This document shows positions 1-4,686 of a stretch of 22,314 bases of DNA, one piece after another. A model generated the notes under the pieces. The model was given only the letters and a program-made list of their open reading frames with translations. It was not told where the DNA came from and made no database searches. Position 1 is the first letter of the stretch. Every line of letters begins with the position of its first letter. The position numbers and the translations under genes are program-made. This stretch comes from a virus: positions 1-22,314 of IMG/VR virus record IMGVR_UViG_3300022927_000136, one strand, 5' to 3'.

Positions 1-143
1 TCAACAATTGCTTTTTTAGCCTTGGCCACAAGGCCTCGGTCGTTAGCAATAAATCTTGCACCTGAAGTGGTGCGTGAGGAAGAGCGGCGGGTTGTGCAAG
101 ACAACTTGAACAATTGGTCGTCGGTAGCGGGGATGAATTTCAT
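1..143 (-). CDS. Hypothetical protein, N-terminal part only (runs off the window start)
   Basis: On the minus strand an ATG at 143 opens a frame that stays open to base 1, giving 47 codons. The product begins MKFIPATDDQLFKLSC and continues with a serine/threonine/arginine-rich stretch (about residues 16-28) and a basic end containing KAKKA. I do not recognise the family. The start lies 36 bases after the stop of the gene at 595-179 on the same strand, so the two probably share a transcript. The basic, Ser/Thr-rich composition would suit a nucleic-acid-binding protein, but that is only a guess from composition. The rest of the gene lies outside the window. Confidence 0.5.
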   Translation of the reverse strand, partial: MKFIPATDDQLFKLSCTTRRSSSRTTSGARFIANDRGLVAKAKKAIV

Positions 144-178
144 AACTCCGGGGGTTTTATGCGTTACTGGAACGCGGT

Positions 179-595
179 TCACAATAGGATTGTCAATCTA
201 TTAATTTGCTCGTTAGCGATTTTAAGACCTTTTGCTTTGATGTCCGCATCACGCTCTACAAGAGCCACGCGGAGTTCAGCACCGGTCATTCCAATAAATT
301 GGCGGTGCTCATTGATTACGCTGAATTTGAAGTCACCTTCAGCGTGAACTTCAGTAACATATCCTTTAGATATGTACTTGTTGATTTCAATAGCGAATTC
401 TTTCGCAGTATTAAATTCTTTCTTGTCGTAAGAAGAACGGAAAGAAGAAGTGCGCTCAAATCCGTAGCGAAAATTATAATCATCATCTAAACCGATAGCA
501 CCGCTATGAAAAGTGGCGCAACATTTAGCATTTGAATTATTGCTACAAACTTTGATAACAAAATGTGGGATGGTTTTTTTAGAAAAGGTAGACAT
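179..595 (-). CDS. Hypothetical phage protein, 138 aa
   Basis: This is a complete minus-strand frame from ATG at 595 to TGA at 181-179, and the only good frame in this stretch. The product starts MSTFSKKTIPHFVIKVCSNN. Visible features are a beta-like N-terminal part with Cys17, Cys25, Cys26 and His30 (which could bind metal, not shown), a central charged part, and a C-terminal helix rich in Ala, Glu, Lys and Arg at about residues 105-134. No family is recognised. It lies upstream of the partial gene at 143-1 and downstream of a compact three-way-junction structure at 623-670, which would fall in its 5' leader if the promoter is farther up. The nearest promoter-like box (TATATTTTG read on the minus strand, 691-683) has one base too many for a perfect match. 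Confidence 0.65.
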   Translation of the reverse strand: MSTFSKKTIPHFVIKVCSNNSNAKCCATFHSGAIGLDDDYNFRYGFERTSSFRSSYDKKEFNTAKEFAIEINKYISKGYVTEVHAEGDFKFSVINEHRQFIGMTGAELRVALVERDADIKAKGLKIANEQINRLTILL

Positions 596-622
596 AGTTG
601 AAAATGATTAAGATTAAATAGT

Positions 623-670
623 GGGTGAGTCGGTCACGAACCGGCGACAGGCGTAGCCCTGTGCTCACCC
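623..670 (-). ncRNA. Compact three-way-junction RNA candidate, tRNA-like or leader element
   Basis: Read on the minus strand, GGGTGAG (670-664) pairs perfectly with CTCACCC (629-623), a 7-bp closing stem. Inside are two hairpins: ACAGG/CCTGT with a 6-nt loop (662-647) and CGGT/ACCG with a 5-nt loop (643-631). Sixteen base pairs are packed into 48 nt. The second arm and its loop resemble a tRNA T-arm next to an acceptor stem, but there is no D-arm and the other arm lacks a 7-nt anticodon loop, so it is not a normal tRNA. It ends 27 bases before the start codon at 595, so it could be a cis-regulatory leader. The strand is inferred from that gene. Confidence 0.35.
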
Positions 671-681
671 TGTGGTAGGGT
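667..681 (-). promoter_or_regulatory. Alternative hairpin competing with the three-way-junction closing stem
   Basis: ACCCT and AGGGT, separated by five bases, form a perfect 5-bp hairpin. Four of its bases (667-670) belong to the closing stem of the junction at 623-670, so both cannot form together. Mutually exclusive stems are typical of switching leaders. No terminator or ribosome-binding site is visibly sequestered, so a switching role is speculative. Confidence 0.25.
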
Positions 682-850
682 TCAAAATATACTTGCCGTA
701 GACGGAGGCGATTGCGTCGGCTGACCTTGGTAGGCCTGTGCAATGAAGGTATCCGGTGGGCGTTCATTAAGCACTTCTCGTTTCGAAAGCGGCGATGCGC
801 GTATTTCGTTTTTCCGTTCGTTTTCCCATATGACATTTGTGCGTTGTGGC

Positions 851-970
851 CGTGAATTCTAATGTATCCGTGCCTAAAACGCCTCTGTCCGTTCGCCCAA
901 GGGCGTCCGGGAATCCTACTATCGTCGGCGTTGATGCTATCGGGTCGTGAATTCTAAAGTATCCGTACCT
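851..970 (+). repeat. Pair of 25-bp direct repeats, each followed by a hairpin
   Basis: Copies at 851-875 and 946-970 begin CGTGAATTCTAA and end GTATCCGT-n-CCT, with two differences. They are 95 bp apart, which is not a multiple of three, so they do not encode a protein repeat. Each is followed by a hairpin: CGCCC-AA-GGGCG at 894-905, and CCTGACC-GG-GGTCAGG at 977-992. Confidence 0.6.
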
Positions 971-976
971 CAATTT

Positions 977-992
977 CCTGACCGGGGTCAGG
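977..992. repeat. Perfect 7-bp inverted repeat with 2-bp centre
   Basis: CCTGACC and GGTCAGG are separated by GG. There is no T-tract on either side, so it does not look like an intrinsic terminator. It follows the second 25-bp direct repeat by six bases. Confidence 0.55.
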
Positions 993-1234
993 CAACACAT
1001 CGTCGCACCAAATAACTGATTCGAACGAGGAGTGGAAGTTATAAGCGTTGAGGGGTGTGTACCTCGGCGTGTTACGCTATGGAGTGTCTTGTCAACTTTA
1101 CGGGTCAACCACTCTCGATGCTAACTTCTTAACATCACCCCCCGCAGTTTGAAACTCGTACTCCTCGGAGAGGGGGTTCGAACATCGGCCTTCTTATGTG
1201 GGGGCTGTCGCCCCTCTCGGCCTGTTCGATGGTT

Positions 1235-1264
1235 CAAATGTAAAAAGAGTTTTTGGATAAACAA
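1235..1264 (-). promoter_or_regulatory. Minus-strand Bacteroidota-type promoter candidate
   Basis: Read on the minus strand, TTG (1264-1262) is followed after 19 bp by TACATTTG (1242-1235), which fits the Bacteroidota pattern TTG, 17-23 bp, TAnnTTTG. Transcription would start near 1230 and run left into a region with no gene. The first 30 nt would include a GGGGC-GACA-GCCCC hairpin (1214-1201). A short motif can occur by chance in 2 kb. Confidence 0.35.
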
Positions 1265-1286
1265 GCCCCCCCCAAAAAAAAGTGCG

Positions 1287-1301
1287 TTACTGGACGACAC
1301 C
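1287..1301 (+). repeat. 15-bp direct repeat, copy 1
   Basis: TTACTGGACGACACC occurs here and again at 1850-1864, 563 bp away. In the second copy its first seven bases also form one arm of a hairpin. The first bases are shared with GCGTTACTGGA near 161-171. Confidence 0.5.
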
Positions 1302-1340
1302 CTCATCAGCCCTCTAATTGTTACCCGCGCGAGGGAGGCT

Positions 1341-1439
1341 CTGAAACCCGCGCCACCACTGCGTTTGCGGAGGGTCAGTCATCATAACTTCCGGGGAATG
1401 ATAGCGATAGGCCTAATCTCCTGAAACCCGCGCCACCAC
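1341..1439 (+). repeat. 19-bp direct repeat pair with further partial copies
   Basis: CTGAAACCCGCGCCACCAC is identical at 1341-1359 and 1421-1439, a period of 80 bp. Shorter relatives follow: AAACCCGCGCC at 1591-1601 and GAAACCCGC at 1731-1739. Repeated short motifs in a gene-free region could be iterons or protein-binding sites. Confidence 0.6.
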
Positions 1440-1492
1440 AGGGTTGTAGAGAGTTATTAAAAAATCAGTCACTTTTTCAACATTTTTAGTTA

Positions 1493-1507
1493 GTGTACCA
1501 AGTACAC
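1493..1507. promoter_or_regulatory. Palindrome GTGTAC-CAA-GTACAC, operator-like
   Basis: A perfect 6-bp inverted repeat with a 3-bp centre, which is too tight for a stable RNA hairpin and so more likely a site for a dimeric DNA-binding protein. No promoter box is visible beside it. Confidence 0.4.
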
Positions 1508-1620
1508 ACCCTAAATCAGGCCAATCAGGCCGTCCCAAATGATACACTCAATAGATGTTATAACATAGAAACCAAATTGACATTTAAAGCAAACCCGCGC
1601 CCCGCCTCACTTTGCGCCAC

Positions 1621-1772
1621 ATTAAATGTTTGTCAGACACTTAATCAACACCCCTCATTTCAGGAAACTTTCGCTGCACCCCCCGCCACCATTGAGATAC
1701 AGAGAACGCCGAAGGCGTCGGCGACGACCGGAAACCCGCATTAAAATTAAATGTCAACAGGACACTTAATCA
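1621..1772. repeat. Two 27-bp dyad sites with conserved arms and fully divergent 6-bp centres
   Basis: The sites are at 1621-1647 and 1746-1772, in the same orientation. Each has the left arm ATTAAATGT and the right arm GACACTTAATCA. The arms are inverted relative to each other (ATTAAATGT against ATTAAGTGT, 8 of 9). The central six bases are TTGTCA in one and CAACAG in the other and differ at every position. Inverted arms around a short variable core recall tyrosine-recombinase core sites. A pair of operators for a dimeric repressor is the plainer explanation. Confidence 0.5.
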
Positions 1773-1801
1773 GGTTTTGTCGAGGCCTGTCGGAGGCTAA
1801 C

Positions 1802-1856
1802 TGCTCAACTGGAGAGCAAAACCCCGTTCCAGTAACGGCCTTTTCCGTCTTACTGG
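1802..1856. repeat. Two adjacent hairpins
   Basis: TGCTC/GAGCA with a 7-nt loop (1802-1818) is followed by CCAGTAA/TTACTGG (1829-1856), which has an inner CGG/CCG pair. The second arm of the latter is also the start of the 15-bp direct repeat TTACTGGACGACACC (1850-1864). No U-tract follows. Confidence 0.45.
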
Positions 1857-2143
1857 ACGACACCAGCCCAGCCCGGCAACAGGTCTAAACAGGCATATTT
1901 AGCCCGGAGTTATGCACACAAATCGGCAATGGGAACACCAAGAAACACGGCAAAATCAGGGGTATTTCATCACCCAAATGGGGGCAAACTGATGAGATTA
2001 CAAGCCCACAACAGGGGGACAAAGGCCAAGAAAACAAGGGGAAAACAGGGGAGGGGAGAGTTCCGCACCTTCGGGAAACTGAACAAAAACGGGACAAAAG
2101 GTGGGGGGTATTGATGCCGACAAAATCGGGGGGAGGGGGTATA

Positions 2144-2194
2144 GATGTTTAAACATCAAACCAAAAAGCCAAAACTATTTTGAATGTTTGAACA
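2144..2194. promoter_or_regulatory. Pair of related palindromes, operator-like
   Basis: GATGTTTAAACATC (2144-2157) is a perfect 14-bp palindrome. A related site, TGTTTGAACA (2185-2194), differs by one base from the inner ten bases of the first and has its centre 39 bp away. Two spaced copies suit a cooperative DNA-binding protein. Confidence 0.4.
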
Positions 2195-2205
2195 CGCATC
2201 GGGGT

Positions 2206-2273
2206 GTGGGGTTTGGGAATCCGTTTCGGGTCACGCGCGCGAACGTTGGGGCCGTATAGAATCCCATACCCAC
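2206..2273. repeat. Imperfect inverted repeat, about 15-bp arms
   Basis: GTGGGGTTTGGGAATCC (2206-2222) and GAATCCCATACCCAC (2259-2273) are approximately inverted copies, with three or four mismatches. They enclose a GC-rich segment containing CACGCGCGCG. Confidence 0.35.
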
Positions 2274-2289
2274 GTATAACACACCATTT

Positions 2290-2310
2290 TTACCACTTTT
2301 GGGGTGGTAA
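2290..2310. repeat. Hairpin TTACCAC/GTGGTAA
   Basis: A perfect 7-bp stem with a 7-nt loop (TTTTGGG). No T-tract lies directly beside the stem on either strand, so a terminator role is not supported. Confidence 0.4.
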
Positions 2311-2384
2311 TTAGCGTTTTTAGGAGGGTGGTGGGGAAATGTGGGGGATTGTGTTACTTTTCAAAAGTGAACACATATATGGGC

Positions 2385-2411
2385 AATAAAAAAGCACGCG
2401 AGAATGCGTGC
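2385..2411 (-). terminator. Intrinsic terminator for leftward transcription
   Basis: On the minus strand GCACGC, a 6-nt loop and GCGTGC form a perfect stem (2411-2394), followed at once by TTTTTTATT (2393-2385). It is the clearest terminator in the non-coding region. It could end the transcript of the regulator gene (3049-2594), a short RNA from the box at 2549-2542, or both. Confidence 0.75.
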
Positions 2412-2537
2412 GATAGAGTTGAGCGTAGTTAGGGCGAATTCAAGTGTGGTTGTTGTCGGGTTGGTCGTTTGCGTCGTGTGGTCGACGCTGACCTTTTGAG
2501 TGACTACTGATGTTCCGACTCACATACGTTTAGCAGT
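2385..2537 (-). ncRNA. Candidate small non-coding RNA, about 150 nt
   Basis: A perfect -7 box TAACTTTG (2549-2542, minus strand) predicts a start near 2537, and an intrinsic terminator ends near 2385. The interval has no useful reading frame: its only early ATG is followed directly by TGA. It can fold: TGAGT/ACTCA, then GCGTCG/CGACGC with a 6-nt loop, then the terminator stem. No -33 TTG is seen at the usual distance. It may instead be just the 3' untranslated end of the regulator transcript. Confidence 0.35.
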
Positions 2538-2541
2538 ATAG

Positions 2542-2549
2542 CAAAGTTA
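2542..2549 (-). promoter_or_regulatory. Minus-strand -7 promoter box TAACTTTG
   Basis: A perfect match to TAnnTTTG on the minus strand, 45 bases downstream of the regulator gene stop. No TTG or TTTG is seen 17-23 bp upstream, so it is a half promoter at best. Confidence 0.3.
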
Positions 2550-2593
2550 CAGCATATTTTTGACATTTTTAAGGGATGGGGGTGGGCGACTGA

Positions 2594-3049
2594 CTAAAGG
2601 TGGCGCTCGTTCATATTGCGTGTACCCTCTAGGTATTGATAGAACTTAGACACAAACTGCCTACCCTTTGTGGATAGAGCCCAGCGGCGCTTGAGCACTC
2701 CGTTACGTCTTGATGATGGCTCCGATGTTGCGTAGAACTCTTTCTCTGGTCCGTTGGAGTACAGCTGTTCGTATATGTAGTCAGACACCACAAGGTCTTT
2801 CATCACCTTCTCCCAGAGCTTCTGTGGGTCGCGGTTCATCTTCTTGGCCATAGGCTCAAGTAGGAACGACTCCATAGAGTATATAAAGAGCATCAGTTTT
2901 ATTTGTGATTCACGAAGCTGGTATCTAGACGTGCAGTAATCCATCACTACGGACACGTTCCACAGGTAGTCGGCCTGGGGGGCCTCGTTGGTGCGCAGGT
3001 ATATGATATCTCTATATTGCTTCTTTTGCTGTAGCCTGCTTTGATTCAT
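2594..3049 (-). CDS. Winged-helix (MarR-like) transcriptional regulator candidate
   Basis: The 151-aa product starts MNQSRLQQKK. An upstream in-frame ATG at 3076 would add nine residues, but it lies before the transcription start expected from the -7 box at 3081-3074, so 3049 is preferred. Residues about 46-92 read as a helix-turn-helix (RESQIKLMLFIYSME, then EPMAKKMNRDPQKLWEKVMKDL), and residues about 93-128 as a wing ending RRWALSTKGRQFVSKF, the typical close of winged-helix regulators such as MarR and PadR. It lies head-to-head with the late operon across overlapping promoters, which suits a repressor or switch protein of that operon. A terminator follows at 2411-2385. The family call is from pattern recognition only, and no DNA-contact residue can be proven. 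Confidence 0.55.
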   Translation of the reverse strand: MNQSRLQQKKQYRDIIYLRTNEAPQADYLWNVSVVMDYCTSRYQLRESQIKLMLFIYSMESFLLEPMAKKMNRDPQKLWEKVMKDLVVSDYIYEQLYSNGPEKEFYATSEPSSRRNGVLKRRWALSTKGRQFVSKFYQYLEGTRNMNERHL

Positions 3050-3069
3050 TATATGCAATTTAATATATG

Positions 3070-3101
3070 TTTGCAAAATTAGTATATAATATGTATATTT
3101 G
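3070..3101 (+). promoter_or_regulatory. Bacteroidota-type sigma-A promoter of the plus-strand operon
   Basis: TTTG (3070-3073), 20 bp, TATATTTG (3094-3101): an exact match to the -33/-7 consensus with ideal spacing, the best promoter in the window. The predicted start is near 3106, leaving a leader of about 20 nt before the ATG at 3126. Confidence 0.75.
3074..3081 (-). promoter_or_regulatory. Minus-strand -7 box TAATTTTG of the regulator gene
   Basis: A perfect TAnnTTTG on the minus strand, with a predicted start near 3069 and a 20-nt leader to the ATG at 3049. No -33 box is visible. It directly abuts the -33 box of the opposite promoter (3070-3073), so polymerase can hardly occupy both. Confidence 0.5.
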
Positions 3102-3125
3102 CGTATAATTTAATTGAATGTCATT

Positions 3126-3446
3126 ATGAGTCTAAGTCAAGAACATCAGGAGTTCTTTTCCCTTATCCGCGAAAAGCTAGTAGACATACAGAACATCGCT
3201 GAGGACTTCGGTTATAGCGATGACTTTGCGTACTTCACAGTCGCTGGTATGTATACGCATAACGAAGACGGTACACAAAACCTAAAGGTTATGAGTGATT
3301 TCTACATCGGAGATGAGGATGAGCTGGACAACCTAATATCAGTCGGGCTGCAGGTGTATCAAGACACCATTCGCAGCTCTGAGCGGGCTGATGACTTGGA
3401 CGACTTTCTTAGTGACTTCGGAATAACAACAAGCGAAGATGAATAA
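3126..3446 (+). CDS. Small acidic hypothetical protein, first gene of the late operon, 106 aa
   Basis: I chose the ATG at 3126 (product MSLSQEHQEFFSLIREKL). A TTG at 3114 is in frame but lies too close to the promoter and would add only four residues. The protein is strongly acidic. The C-terminal third holds many Asp and Glu, including ADDLDDFLSDFG and a final SEDE. No transmembrane or signal segment is visible and I do not recognise the family. It follows the strong promoter at 3070-3101 by about 20 nt and overlaps the next gene by eight bases, so it is translated with that operon. Small acidic phage proteins sometimes mimic DNA or bind host factors, but nothing specific here shows that. 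Confidence 0.65.
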   Translation: MSLSQEHQEFFSLIREKLVDIQNIAEDFGYSDDFAYFTVAGMYTHNEDGTQNLKVMSDFYIGDEDELDNLISVGLQVYQDTIRSSERADDLDDFLSDFGITTSEDE

Positions 3447-3684
3447 TTCAAATATTATCCGAAAGATTGTAGTTGGGGCGGACCCAAAAAACGGTCTAGC
3501 CTACAAGGTGGGTAACTCAGTTGGTGATAACACCATTTGCGCAGTAGAACTAGACGAGCGAGCACTGTCCCTATACGGGATTGAGCGCTACCTTATATAC
3601 ACAGAAGACCAAAAAGGCAATATTGTGCTTTGGAAGCAGGTATCTGGCGCGCCTACAATGATTGAGTTTGACATAAACTTCTAG
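3439..3684 (+). CDS. Small hypothetical protein, 81 aa
   Basis: The ATG at 3439 lies inside the end of the previous gene: an 8-base overlap, which suggests translational coupling. The product starts MNNSNIIRKIVVGADPKNG and is predicted to be mostly beta-strand, with alternating hydrophobic residues (YLIYTEDQKGNIVLWKQV at about residues 52-69). No known motif, signal peptide or membrane helix is visible. Its place between the first operon gene and the GroES-like gene suggests a role in late gene expression or head assembly, but this is inference from position only. Confidence 0.65.
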   Translation: MNNSNIIRKIVVGADPKNGLAYKVGNSVGDNTICAVELDERALSLYGIERYLIYTEDQKGNIVLWKQVSGAPTMIEFDINF

Positions 3685-3685
3685 T

Positions 3686-4270
3686 ATGCGACCTTTATAC
3701 GACTTTTTTGTAAAGTTGGAGAAGCCATTCGAGGAAGAATTTAAAGTTGGCTCGCTAACGCTCGCCAAGGATATGCGCTTCGACGACTTTGAAGGCCGAA
3801 TTTCGTATGCAGAAATAGTTGCTACACCTCAGAAATTTGGAACCGACGCCGAAATCGGCGATTTGCTTATTTTCCACCACCATATCAACCAAGAAAAGGA
3901 TAAGTATAGGGTGGATGGCGACGTGGTGAAGGTGTCATATGACCCAAAAAACTACCAGGGGCAGGCCTATGCGGCCATTTCCCCCTCCGGAGAGGTTAAG
4001 ATGCTTGGAGACTGGGTCTTCCTGCGCGCCGTGAGCCAAAAACAAGAGGAACAGGCCTCAAAATCTGGACTTTTTCTTGGATACAAGACAAAAGAAGACA
4101 ACCAAGAGGCAGAAGTATACTGCGAGGGCACCGGAACTGATGAACTCGAACTCAAAAAGGGTGATTTGGTCGGATATTCAAAGAATTCAGACTACCGAAT
4201 CAAGCTACCAAACGGAGATGAGGTTTTTCGTATGAAGCCAAACGACATTTTATATAAGAAAAATGGGTAG
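3686..4270 (+). CDS. GroES-like co-chaperonin with two Cpn10-type halves, 194 aa
   Basis: The product has two segments that each read like the GroES (Cpn10) fold. Residues about 12-114 contain EIGDLLIF, a His-His-His loop and a closing GDWVFLRAV. Residues about 124-191 contain KKGDLVGYSK and end FRMKPNDILY, closely matching the GroES pattern of vkxGDxV followed by a terminal exxDIL. GroES has about 97 residues, so 194 is almost exactly double. GroES-like phage proteins such as T4 gp31 cap the host GroEL ring, often to fold the capsid protein. Here the gene sits two bases after its upstream neighbour and overlaps the next by eight bases, directly upstream of the packaging genes. No clear GroEL-binding mobile loop can be pointed to, so function is inferred. 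Confidence 0.6.
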   Translation: MRPLYDFFVKLEKPFEEEFKVGSLTLAKDMRFDDFEGRISYAEIVATPQKFGTDAEIGDLLIFHHHINQEKDKYRVDGDVVKVSYDPKNYQGQAYAAISPSGEVKMLGDWVFLRAVSQKQEEQASKSGLFLGYKTKEDNQEAEVYCEGTGTDELELKKGDLVGYSKNSDYRIKLPNGDEVFRMKPNDILYKKNG

Positions 4271-4556
4271 GAAGCGACAGTTCAACACGGCAAACGAGAT
4301 GCAGGACTTCCTAGAGGCTATGGAGACTGCTATTCGCACTATGGTGCAGGAGATTCAAAAACCTGTCGACCCAGACATCTCTGGCTCCGCACGAAAAGCG
4401 GAACTGCAATCAATTAAGCAGACCGCCCAGGATTGTCGGGATATGTTCCGTATGCGTATGGAAGTAGAAAATATGCTCAGCGAAATTAGAGATGGCGGGG
4501 ATATGGAAGATATAAAAGATTTCTCCGCCGGCTTTGCCGAGCAGTTTAGTAAATAA
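4263..4556 (+). CDS. Probable small terminase subunit (by position), 97 aa
   Basis: The ATG at 4263 overlaps the end of the co-chaperonin gene by eight bases (shared ATGGGTAG). The product begins MGRKRQFNTANEMQDFLEAME and is almost entirely helical, with a basic N-terminus and a charged heptad-like stretch at about residues 45-80 (AELQSIKQTAQDCRDMFRMRM) that could form a coiled coil. Small terminase subunits usually combine an N-terminal DNA-binding part with a coiled-coil oligomerisation part and lie just upstream of the large subunit, as here. No clear helix-turn-helix is seen and the protein is short for the family, so a scaffold or other head protein remains possible. Its 3' end overlaps a lipoprotein gene on the other strand by 11 bases. 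Confidence 0.4.
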   Translation: MGRKRQFNTANEMQDFLEAMETAIRTMVQEIQKPVDPDISGSARKAELQSIKQTAQDCRDMFRMRMEVENMLSEIRDGGDMEDIKDFSAGFAEQFSK

Positions 4557-4686
4557 TATGGCTATGAATGGATGAATTGCTACAATCAACCACAGAACAA
4601 GATGGGTGTGTGTAGGACAATTCATAGCTGGAAGAACAAGAGGACAAGATAGACAAGATAAAGAGTGCGATTAGTAATTTTTTCAT
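4546..4686 (-). CDS. Small lipoprotein, 46 aa, antisense within the packaging operon
   Basis: A complete minus-strand frame runs from ATG at 4686 to TAA at 4548-4546. The product starts MKKLLIALFILSILSSCSSS, a textbook lipoprotein signal: two lysines, a 12-residue hydrophobic core and the lipobox Leu14-Ser-Ser-Cys17. The mature part is only about 30 residues, with Cys30 and Cys35, and ends SIHSHIIY. It fills the 168-base gap between the putative small terminase gene and the large terminase gene and points against both, tail to tail with the former (11-base overlap). A -7-like box lies at 4716-4709. Small phage lipoproteins such as T5 Llp block superinfection at the receptor, and entericidin-like or lysis-related roles are alternatives. 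Function is inferred. Confidence 0.6.
   Translation of the reverse strand: MKKLLIALFILSILSSCSSSYELSYTHPSCSVVDCSNSSIHSHIIY

Larger units (their letters stand above)
1957..2350 (+). other. G-run-rich strand with G-quadruplex potential
   Basis: More than a dozen runs of four or more G lie on the plus strand and almost none on the minus. The best G-quadruplex candidates are GGGGTGTGGGGTTTGGG at 2201-2217 with another GGG at 2228-2230, and the cluster at 2322-2346. Such strand asymmetry can accompany origins, priming sites or packaging regions. Confidence 0.5.
596..2593. other. Two-kilobase region without a convincing gene, rich in repeats and dyad symmetry
   Basis: No frame here has protein-like composition, and the open frames on the two strands overlap one another. 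The region holds a three-way junction (623-670), direct repeats (851-970, 1341-1439, 1287-1301 with 1850-1864), dyad sites (1493-1507, 1621-1647, 1746-1772, 2144-2157), several hairpins, a G-run-rich strand from about 1957 to 2350, two minus-strand promoter-like boxes and one minus-strand terminator. It lies between minus-strand genes and the terminase/portal operon. Origins, packaging sites and regulatory RNAs are the usual occupants of such a place in phages, but which of these is present cannot be decided from sequence alone. Confidence 0.6.

Noticed and set aside
623-670. Hammerhead ribozyme (three-way junction)
   Set aside because: The conserved core CUGAUGA and GAAA is absent on both strands.
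623-681. A normal tRNA gene on the minus strand
   Set aside because: There is no D-arm, the anticodon-like loop has six bases, and the T-loop lacks the usual conserved A. It is kept only as a tRNA-like or leader element.
579-1108. Two overlapping minus-strand frames (836-579 and 1108-767)
   Set aside because: The composition is not protein-like. The 25-bp repeats fall in different frames, and the frames overlap each other and the structured element at 623-670.
1149-1744. Plus-strand frames at 1149-1424 and 1493-1744
   Set aside because: They run through homopolymers, hairpins and direct repeats, use doubtful starts (GTG at 1493), and show no domain or promoter.
1621-1772. Xer dif sites
   Set aside because: The arms do not match the XerC/XerD consensus. 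Only the general arm-spacer-arm layout is similar.
1929-2114. Plus-strand frame of 61 codons, rich in Lys, Arg and Gly
   Set aside because: The composition follows from the G- and A-rich DNA. There is no promoter and no recognisable domain. A small basic protein cannot be fully excluded.
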